From NCBI GenBank assembly GCA_023411445.1, contig JAEYOT010000024.1:1-6091 (forward strand): a stretch of DNA of 6,091 nt, written 5' to 3'. This document shows, piece by piece, positions 1 to 4,885 of the stretch. The notes below the pieces were generated by a model. That model worked only from the letters and a program-made list of their open reading frames with translations, searched no databases and had not been told where the DNA came from. Position numbers and translations under genes: made by a program. Position 1 is the stretch's first letter. The number at the start of each line of letters is the position of its first letter. The stretch is from Pseudomonadota bacterium (GTDB taxonomy: Bacteria > Myxococcota_A > Polyangia > Polyangiales > Polyangiaceae).

Positions 1-69
1 GAATCGTCCTCTGCCGCCGGGTAGTGCCACGCTGTTCGCTTCTCCTCTAGGTAGTGCCGCCTGAGCGGC
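1..69. repeat. Short region after thrS with a 9-nt direct repeat and a small hairpin
   Basis: GGTAGTGCC occurs twice in the same orientation, at 20-28 and 50-58, with a 30-nt period. A 5-bp stem with a CTGA loop (56-60 with 65-69) follows the second copy and abuts the thrS stop codon. Read on the plus strand, the hairpin is followed by TTTT at 74-77, so it could be a weak terminator for a plus-strand gene entering from the left; frame 1 would end with a TAG at 22-24. Read on the minus strand it has no T-tract, so it is not a good thrS terminator. No gene can be supported here. The repeat is directly visible; any function is a guess. Confidence 0.35.
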
Positions 70-2025
70 CTAATTTTGCTTCCGCGTGACGCGCGGGGGA
101 AGAGCTTCTTTCACTAGCCTCTCCGCCAGCTCGGCCACGGCCAGGGGGGGCAAATCGCCCTCCTCGCGGGAGCGCAGCGCCACGGTGTTGCTCGTGACCT
201 CGTTCTCCCCAATCACGCCGATGTAGGGCGTCCGCATGTTGCGGGCCGTCCTGATCTTGGCGCCCAGCTTATCCGGTCCGGCGTCGACGGACACGCGCAG
301 TCCGCGCGCCTTCAGCTCGGCCTGGACCTTGAAGGCGTATTCAGCCTGCTTTTCGCTGACCGTGACCAGGGTCAGCTGCTCGGGGGCCAGCCAAACCGGG
401 AACTTGCCGGCGCAATGCTCGGTGTAGATGCTGAAAAAGCGCTCCACGGAGCCGAGGATCGCTCGGTGCAGCATCACCGGGCGCTGGCCCGCGCCGTCGC
501 TGCCGACGAACTCCAGCCCGAAGCGCTCCGGCATGGCGTAATCCAGCTGAATGGTTCCGAGCTGCCAGCCGCGCTTGAGCGCGTCCACCACGTGAAATTC
601 AAGCTTGGGGCCGTAGAAGGCGCCCTCGCCGGGCAGCTTCTCGAACGGCACGCCGCTCTGCAGCAGGGCTCGCTCCAGCGCGCCCTCCGCCTTGTCCCAC
701 AGCTCGTCAGAGCCCAGGCGCGACTCCGGGCGGAGCGCGAGCTTCACGCTCACGTCCTTGAAATCGAACGCGGCGTAGACCTCGAACAGGAGCCGGTTGA
801 ACGCTGCGATCTCCTCTTCCAGCTGATCCGGCGTGCAGAAGATGTGCGCGTCGTCCTGGCAGAAGCTCCTGACGCGCGCCAGGCCGTGCACCACGCCAGC
901 GCGCTCGTAGCGGTGCAGGCGACCAAAGTCAGCCACGCGCCAGGGCAGCTCTCGGTAGCTGCGGCGCCTTTGCCCGAACACCAAGCAGTGGCCGGGGCAG
1001 TTCATCGGCTTGGCCGCGATCCAGTCCAGGTCCTTGCGCGGCTCGTCGTCGTGCTCCGGCTTGAGCTCGTCGGACGGCACCGGCAAGTACATGCTGTCCA
1101 TGTAGTTTTCGAGGTGTCCGGACGTCTCGTACAGCTTCTTGTCGAAGAACTGCGGCGTGATGACCTCTTCGTAGCCGTAGTCCACGTACAGGCCGCGGAT
1201 GTACTCCACGAGCCGGTTATAGATACCGGCGCCGCGCGGCAGGAAGAACGGCATGGCCGGCGCGTACTCGTGGAACATGAACAGCTCGAGCTCCTTGCCG
1301 AGCTTGCGATGGTCCCGCGCCTTGGCCTCTTCCAGCAGCTTGAGGTGCTCTTGCAGCTGCTCTTCGGTCGGGAAGGCCGTCCCGTAGATGCGCTGCAGCA
1401 TCGGGTTCTTCTCGTCGCCGCGCCAGTAGGCGCCCGCCACGCTCATCAGCTTGACCGCGCCGATTTGGCCGGTGTGCTGCACGTGCGGGCCGCGGCACAC
1501 GTCCACCCAAGTGCCCTGCGGCTTCTCCGGCAGGCCGTGGCGGTAGAGCGAGATGGTCTCGCCCGCCGGGATGGCGTCGATGATCTCGAGCTTGAACTTC
1601 TCCCCCATCTTGTCGAACAGAGCTTGGGCCTGCTCGCGCGTCACCTCTTCACGGAGAAACGGGCGCTTCTCCTTGATGATCCGGCGCATCTCTTTCTCGA
1701 TGCTGGCCAGGTCCTTATCCGTGAAGGGGCCCTCCGGACGGAAGAAGTCGTAATAAAAACCGGCGTCGATGGCGGGGCCGATCGTGACCTGCGTGCCGGG
1801 GAACAGGCGCTGCACCGCGTCCGCCATCACGTGGGCGGCCGAGTGCCGAATCACCTCGAGGGCGCCCGGGTCCCCGCTCTTGAGCGGTTTGATGTCGCTC
1901 GCGGGATCGACCGGCGTGTGCAAATCGCACAGCTTACCGTCGACCAAGACGGCCACGACATCCGGTGTCCGCTCCCCCTTCTTCTCCAGGAGCTGACCGG
2001 GCGAAACGCGCTCAGTCCCCGTCAT
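70..2025 (-). CDS. thrS: Threonyl-tRNA synthetase (ThrRS, class II)
   Basis: Cytoplasmic enzyme that activates threonine with ATP and loads it on tRNA-Thr, removing mischarged serine. The protein has 651 residues (E. coli about 642). In order: a shortened TGS domain (about 7-55), the editing domain (about 56-220) with H61, H65, D175, C177 and H181 in the family HxxxH and DxCxGPH motifs, the class II catalytic core (about 245-540), and the anticodon-binding domain (about 545-645). The zinc ligands are C343 (in MNCPGH), H394 (in QDDAH) and H520. Motif 2 is around R372 and motif 3 around R521. A charged stretch of about 14 residues (around 318-333) precedes the MNCPGH motif and is absent from E. 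coli ThrRS. The start is the first in-frame ATG; the tRNA gene closely upstream limits any extension. There is no clear Shine-Dalgarno sequence: the leader is C-rich, with a GCTCGAGC palindrome touching the ATG. It lies 52 bp after tRNA-Val on the same strand with no visible promoter of its own, so co-transcription is likely. Identity is certain; the start is somewhat less so. Confidence 0.98.
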   Translation of the reverse strand: MTGTERVSPGQLLEKKGERTPDVVAVLVDGKLCDLHTPVDPASDIKPLKSGDPGALEVIRHSAAHVMADAVQRLFPGTQVTIGPAIDAGFYYDFFRPEGPFTDKDLASIEKEMRRIIKEKRPFLREEVTREQAQALFDKMGEKFKLEIIDAIPAGETISLYRHGLPEKPQGTWVDVCRGPHVQHTGQIGAVKLMSVAGAYWRGDEKNPMLQRIYGTAFPTEEQLQEHLKLLEEAKARDHRKLGKELELFMFHEYAPAMPFFLPRGAGIYNRLVEYIRGLYVDYGYEEVITPQFFDKKLYETSGHLENYMDSMYLPVPSDELKPEHDDEPRKDLDWIAAKPMNCPGHCLVFGQRRRSYRELPWRVADFGRLHRYERAGVVHGLARVRSFCQDDAHIFCTPDQLEEEIAAFNRLLFEVYAAFDFKDVSVKLALRPESRLGSDELWDKAEGALERALLQSGVPFEKLPGEGAFYGPKLEFHVVDALKRGWQLGTIQLDYAMPERFGLEFVGSDGAGQRPVMLHRAILGSVERFFSIYTEHCAGKFPVWLAPEQLTLVTVSEKQAEYAFKVQAELKARGLRVSVDAGPDKLGAKIRTARNMRTPYIGVIGENEVTSNTVALRSREEGDLPPLAVAELAERLVKEALPPRVTRKQN

Positions 2026-2077
2026 GCTCGAGCGGTGGGGCGCAGGAGAAGATCTTGCTCGGAAACAGCCGCTTTTG

Positions 2078-2149
2078 TAGGCGCGGGCAGGATTGAACTG
2101 CCGACCCCTACCGTGTCAAGGTAATGCTCTACCACTGAGCTACGCGCCT
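2078..2149 (-). tRNA. tRNA-Val (anticodon GAC)
   Basis: A full cloverleaf can be folded on the minus strand in 72 nt. It has a 7-bp acceptor stem (2143-2149 with 2079-2085), T8-A9, a 4-bp D stem with loop AGTGGTA, a 5-bp anticodon stem (one end pair is T-G) with loop TTGACAC, a 5-nt variable loop GGGTC, and a 5-bp T stem with loop TTCAATC. Loop positions 34-36 read GAC, which decodes GUC as valine. The known valine identity bases A35, C36 and discriminator A73 are present. The first acceptor pair is A1-U72 rather than the usual G1-C72. CCA is not encoded (the 3' end continues ACAAAAG), so it must be added after processing. The gene sits directly upstream of thrS and inside a long inverted repeat. 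Confidence 0.96.
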
Positions 2150-2157
2150 GTGGGGTG

Positions 2158-2173
2158 GCGGGCTGGAGCCCGC
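2158..2173 (-). other. Leader hairpin just upstream of tRNA-Val
   Basis: A perfect 6-bp GC stem (GCGGGC / GCCCGC, 2158-2163 with 2168-2173) closes a 4-nt loop. It ends 8 nt before the mature 5' end of the tRNA. It has no T-tract on either strand, so it is not an intrinsic terminator. With the outer inverted repeat and the tRNA it would form a three-way junction in the precursor. Confidence 0.5.
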
Positions 2174-2208
2174 AAGCAGACTGTTTCCGTCCAAGAATCA
2201 GGGCCCTG

Positions 2209-2237
2209 CCTCTACAACCCGATCCCCAGGGTGTCAA
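2209..2237 (-). promoter_or_regulatory. Candidate sigma-70-type promoter for tRNA-Val-thrS
   Basis: On the minus strand there is an exact -35 hexamer TTGACA (2237-2232), a 17-nt spacer and a weak -10 TAGAGG (2214-2209, 3 of 6 matches). The following bases, CAGGGCCC, form a GC-rich discriminator like those of stable-RNA promoters under stringent control. The start site would fall near 2199-2204, just before the long inverted repeat. The -35 lies inside a 21-nt stretch that resembles the tRNA itself, so its match to consensus may be partly accidental. Confidence 0.45.
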
Positions 2238-2238
2238 G

Positions 2239-2340
2239 GCGCGTGAAGGAACAGCGCCGTAGAGATCCTGCACCCGGCTGCCGGCCGCGAGCAGGGCACC
2301 GAGGTTTGACGGCAAATCGGCGCTGAACCGTTCCTTGCGC
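2239..2340. repeat. Bulged 18-bp inverted repeat between the divergent promoters
   Basis: The left arm has GCGC (2239-2242), a 3-nt bulge, AAGGAAC (2246-2252) and AGCGCCG (2253-2259). The right arm has CGGCGCT (2318-2324), a 5-nt bulge, GTTCCTT (2330-2336) and GCGC (2337-2340). All three blocks pair perfectly. The 58-nt interior has a further 5-bp pairing (2267-2271 with 2291-2295) around a small CCGG hairpin. This could be a structured RNA on either strand or a protein-binding dyad. I do not recognise it as a known RNA family. Confidence 0.45.
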
Positions 2341-2363
2341 GGACCGGGGATGTTGGGTATAGC
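2335..2363 (+). promoter_or_regulatory. Candidate promoter for yajC-secD-secF
   Basis: A -35-like TTGCGC (2335-2340) is followed by a 17-nt spacer and a -10-like TATAGC (2358-2363, 4 of 6 matches). The start site would be near 2370, giving a leader of about 20 nt before the yajC ATG at 2390. The -35 match is weak (3 of 6). The -10 lies inside a dyad centred on the predicted start. Confidence 0.4.
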
Positions 2364-2385
2364 CGCGGGCCCGAGGGCTATCCCC
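2355..2385. promoter_or_regulatory. Operator-like dyad over the predicted yajC start site
   Basis: GGG-T-ATAGCC (2355-2364) mirrors GGCTAT-C-CCC (2376-2385) with a single mismatch. The dyad is centred at 2370. A perfect 8-bp palindrome CGGGCCCG (2366-2373) lies at the centre. It spans the candidate -10 element and the region just before the start codon, where a repressor would act. As RNA it would form a 9-bp hairpin close to the yajC start only if transcription began further upstream. The symmetry is seen; the regulatory role is inferred. Confidence 0.4.
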
Positions 2386-2389
2386 ACCC

Positions 2390-2767
2390 ATGTTTTCCCT
2401 TCAAAATATTCCCCCTGCTCCTGGTCAGCAGGGGATCGAGTCCGCGCCCTCCGCTCCCGACACCCACGCGCCGCCGCCTCAGGATCCGGGCATCATGGGC
2501 TACCTGCCGCTGCTGCTGGTCGCGGTGATGATCCCGCTCTTGCTCTTCTCGCAGCGCTCGCAGGCGAAGAAGCAGGCGGCCGCCATCGCCGCGCTCGCCA
2601 AGGGGGACCGCGTGCTGCTCCAGGGCGGTCTCGTCGGCAAGCTGGTGGAGGTGGGAGATCGCTACGCCAAGGTGGAGCTGTCGCCCGGCGTGAAGGTGGA
2701 CGTGTTGAAGAACGCGCTGCTCGGCAAGGACACTCCAGAAACCGCGGCGCAAGCCGAGAAGAGGTAA
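2390..2767 (+). CDS. yajC: YajC, SecDF-associated preprotein translocase subunit
   Basis: Small single-span inner-membrane protein that joins SecD and SecF at the Sec translocon. It has 125 residues: a Pro-rich N-terminal stretch (1-35), one membrane segment (about 37-54), a basic juxtamembrane part with Q/K-rich residues (55-62), and the conserved cytoplasmic YajC domain with KGDRV (71-75), the GG pair at 79-80 and G83. A basic C-terminal tail follows. The canonical RPQQK after the membrane segment is changed to SQRSQAKKQ. The start used is the ATG at 2390, with only a weak GAGGG 12 nt upstream. An internal ATG at 2495 (M36) would give a product of the usual compact YajC form, and cannot be excluded. 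Its stop is 3 nt before secD, which makes the family assignment firm. Confidence 0.92.
   Translation: MFSLQNIPPAPGQQGIESAPSAPDTHAPPPQDPGIMGYLPLLLVAVMIPLLLFSQRSQAKKQAAAIAALAKGDRVLLQGGLVGKLVEVGDRYAKVELSPGVKVDVLKNALLGKDTPETAAQAEKR
2759..2764 (+). promoter_or_regulatory. Ribosome binding site that sets the secD GTG start
   Basis: AAGAGG lies 6 nt before the GTG at 2771, inside the last codons of yajC. It supports GTG as the secD start rather than the next ATG (residue 18), which falls inside the first membrane segment. It also suggests translational coupling to yajC. Confidence 0.6.
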
Positions 2768-2770
2768 GCC

Positions 2771-4882
2771 GTGGGAATCGAGCGCGTACTGACGGCGGTG
2801 CTGGGCAGCTTTGCCCTCATCATGTTGCTCGCCGGTTTGGTGAGCCGTCCCCGCCGCTTCTCTTGTTGGGCGAGCGCCGTCATGGCCGGCGCCGCGGCGT
2901 TCTCCGCGTACCACGACGCCTTCTGGGCGATGGTCATCTTGACGATGATCGCGCTCACCTGCGCGTTCGCCGCGATCGAGGTGGTGGACCTGAGCTGGCG
3001 CTTGCGCTTCTCGGCGGCCGCTAGCGTCGCCGGCTTGGCCTTCATCGTCCTGTGGCCCACCTTGCCCTCTCTCACGGGCGGTAGGGTCCCGTGCCCGGCC
3101 TACATCCAGGACCGCGTGGATTTCCGGCTGGTTGCCGGCTTGGATCTGCGCGGCGGTCTGCGGCTCGTCTACACAGTGGATGTTGACGAGGCCATCAAGG
3201 ACAAGCGCGACAGCTACTACGAAGAGATGCGCCGCGAGGCCGCCAAGGTGCTCGGCCTGCACGAAGGGGACGACCTCCCGTCGGAAGCGGTCTACGCCAA
3301 GCTGCGCGAGAAAGTGGAGCTCGAGGCGCCGCGCAAGCCCGCCAACGTCATCCGCGTGACGGTGAAGGAGGGCACCGACCCCACCAAGCTGGACGATCGC
3401 TTCCTCGAGAAGTTCCGCAGTGAGCTGGGCTTCACCCGCACCGCCGATCAGCGCAGCCTGGAGTTCAAGATCAAGAGCTCCGTGGAGTCGCAGATCCGCG
3501 AGCGCGCGGTCGGTCAAGCCAAGGAGATCATCGGTCGCCGCGTGGACGAGCTCGGTCTGCGCGAAGCGGCGGTGTCCACGCGCGATGAAGACATCATCGT
3601 GGAGGTGCCGGGCGAGGACGAGAAGAGCTTCTCGACCATCCGCGAGATCATCGCGCAGACCGCGCGCCTCGAGTTCAAGCTACTCGACGACGAGACGGAC
3701 TTCTTCGGTCAGCTGAGCAAGAAGCTGTCGCCCGAGAGCCTACCGGAAGGCCTGACGTTCTATCAGGAGAACGTCTCGGTCGGTCGCGACGACGAAGGCA
3801 ACACGCGCACGCGCACCAACACGTACGCCTTCTTGAAGAAGGGCGAGAAAGAGACCTCCAGCCAGACGCTCCAGCGCTTCCGCGAGTGGGTCGCCACGCT
3901 GGACGTGCCGCACGACCGCGAGATCGGCTTCGAGCTGGAGCGCCGCACGGTTGACGAGGTCTCGCTGAAGCAGGAGGAGGCGGGTTTCCGCACGTACTAC
4001 CTGAAGAGCCGCGCTGAGGTCACCGGCGACCAAGTGCGCGATGCTGCGGCGCAGCCCGATCAGAGCCAGGGCTCGCTGGGCGGCTGGAACGTGGCGCTCA
4101 CCTTCACGGACGCTGGCGGCAAGGCGTTCGAGAAGATCACCGGCGCCAACATCAAGCGCCGCTTCGCCATCATCCTGGACGGCCGCACCGAGTCCGCGCC
4201 CGTCATCCAGAGCAAGATCTCCGGCGGGCACGCGCAAATCACGCTGGGCTCGGCCGACCCCGAGACGCAGCTGCGCGACGCGAAGAAGCTCGAGATGGTG
4301 CTGCGCTCCGGCGCGCTACCGGCTCCGATCTCACCGTCCAACGAGCAGCGCATCGGGCCGTCGCTGGGTCGGGACTCGATCCAGCTCGCGGTGCAGGGCG
4401 CGCTGGTCGGCACGACGTTGGTGCTGCTGTTCATGCTCATCTACTACCACCGCGCGGGGCTGATCGCAGACGTGGCGGTGGGCCTGAACCTGTTCCTCCA
4501 GCTCGCGGTGCTGGCCTCGTTCGGCGCCTCCATGACGTTGCCCGGCATCGCCGGGCTGACGCTGACGGTCGGTATGGCCGTGGACAGCAACGTGCTCATC
4601 AACGAGCGCATCAGAGAAGAGATAGCGCTCGGGAAGAGCATGCGGACCGCGGTCGAGATTGGGTACAAGCGCGCCCTCTCCGCGATCGTAGACGGTCACA
4701 TCACCACCATCATCGCGGGCCTAGTGCTGGCTCAGTACGGCACGGGGCCGCTCAAGGGCTTCGCGGTCACGCTGATGGTCGGCGTGCTCTGCAACATCTT
4801 CACCGGCGTCATCGTGACCCGCTTGATGTTCGACCTGTGGGTCCGTTTCACCGGGCGCACCGGTCAGCTGGATATGGGGTGA
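2771..4882 (+). CDS. secD: SecD, protein translocase subunit with an N-terminal membrane extension
   Basis: RND-superfamily inner-membrane protein that, with SecF, uses the proton motive force to complete export through SecYEG. It has 703 residues (E. coli 615). Hydrophobic segments lie at about 6-24, 33-48, 51-70 and 80-98. The last is the usual SecD TM1, followed by LDLRGG (124-129) at the start of the P1 domain. P1 contains RRVDELGLREAAV (256-268), GGWNVALTF (437-445) and ILDGR..SAPVI (468-479). After SGALP (513-517) come five more membrane segments (about 541-685). D605 in GMAVDSNVLINERIREE aligns with the proton-pathway Asp of SecD (D519 in E. coli); the usual Phe before ERIREE is N611 here. 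DGHITT (641-646) and GPLKGFAVTL (659-668) are conserved. The protein is intact. The extra segments before TM1 are the unusual part. The GTG start is supported by its ribosome binding site. Confidence 0.97.
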   Translation: MGIERVLTAVLGSFALIMLLAGLVSRPRRFSCWASAVMAGAAAFSAYHDAFWAMVILTMIALTCAFAAIEVVDLSWRLRFSAAASVAGLAFIVLWPTLPSLTGGRVPCPAYIQDRVDFRLVAGLDLRGGLRLVYTVDVDEAIKDKRDSYYEEMRREAAKVLGLHEGDDLPSEAVYAKLREKVELEAPRKPANVIRVTVKEGTDPTKLDDRFLEKFRSELGFTRTADQRSLEFKIKSSVESQIRERAVGQAKEIIGRRVDELGLREAAVSTRDEDIIVEVPGEDEKSFSTIREIIAQTARLEFKLLDDETDFFGQLSKKLSPESLPEGLTFYQENVSVGRDDEGNTRTRTNTYAFLKKGEKETSSQTLQRFREWVATLDVPHDREIGFELERRTVDEVSLKQEEAGFRTYYLKSRAEVTGDQVRDAAAQPDQSQGSLGGWNVALTFTDAGGKAFEKITGANIKRRFAIILDGRTESAPVIQSKISGGHAQITLGSADPETQLRDAKKLEMVLRSGALPAPISPSNEQRIGPSLGRDSIQLAVQGALVGTTLVLLFMLIYYHRAGLIADVAVGLNLFLQLAVLASFGASMTLPGIAGLTLTVGMAVDSNVLINERIREEIALGKSMRTAVEIGYKRALSAIVDGHITTIIAGLVLAQYGTGPLKGFAVTLMVGVLCNIFTGVIVTRLMFDLWVRFTGRTGQLDMG

Positions 4883-4885
4883 GCG

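Larger units (their letters stand above)
2053..2196 (-). repeat. Inverted repeat enclosing tRNA-Val (leader-trailer stem)
   Basis: On the plus strand the left arm 2053-2068 is TCTTG-CT-CGGAAACAG and the right arm 2181-2196 is CTGTTTCCG-TC-CAAGA. Nine inner and five outer positions pair perfectly around a 2x2 mismatch (14 of 16), with 112 nt between the arms. The tRNA (2078-2149) and a leader hairpin lie between them. In a minus-strand transcript the leader arm would start a few nucleotides after the predicted start site, and the trailer arm lies 28 nt before the thrS start codon. The pairing is seen directly; a role in precursor folding, RNase processing or thrS expression is inference. Confidence 0.6.
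2101..2239 (-). repeat. Direct repeat of the tRNA anticodon-loop region upstream of the tRNA
   Basis: Positions 2219-2239 match the tRNA segment 2101-2121 (T-stem edge, variable loop, 3' anticodon stem and loop, first bases of the 5' stem) at 17 of 21 positions, including nine identical bases GTGTCAAGG. Both copies are in the same orientation, 118 nt apart. The rest of a tRNA cannot be folded at the upstream copy. It is either a decayed partial duplication or chance similarity around a TTGACA promoter element. Confidence 0.3.

Noticed and set aside
56..77. Hairpin plus TTTT as the thrS terminator
   Set aside because: The T-tract lies on the wrong side for minus-strand transcription, and the stem is only 5 bp. 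At best it is a weak terminator for a plus-strand gene outside the window.
2026..2077. T-box or tRNA-like translational operator before thrS
   Set aside because: Only 52 nt separate the tRNA from the start codon and no T-box sequence or antiterminator is visible.
2092..2119. TTGACA, 16 nt, TTCAAT inside the tRNA as an internal promoter for thrS
   Set aside because: Both hexamers are constrained tRNA bases (anticodon loop and T loop), so their resemblance to a promoter carries little weight without start-site data.
415..2124. 569-codon plus-strand open frame antisense to thrS
   Set aside because: It mirrors thrS in a GC-rich genome and runs into the tRNA gene. Its translation is low-complexity (His, Arg, Leu, Val-rich) with no recognisable domain, while thrS has every catalytic motif.
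2158..2173. GC hairpin before the tRNA as an intrinsic terminator
   Set aside because: No T-tract follows it on either strand.
2022..2387. 121-codon minus-strand open frame through the intergenic region and tRNA
   Set aside because: It translates the tRNA gene itself (the familiar SSVVEH...VGVGSSILPAPT type of spurious peptide) and crosses the candidate promoter and dyads.
2378..3517. 379-codon minus-strand open frame opposite yajC and secD
   Set aside because: Composition-driven shadow of two well-supported plus-strand genes, with no recognisable motifs.
4041..4463. 140-codon Arg/Ser-rich plus-strand open frame inside secD
   Set aside because: Out-of-frame shadow of SecD with the composition expected from GC-rich codons.
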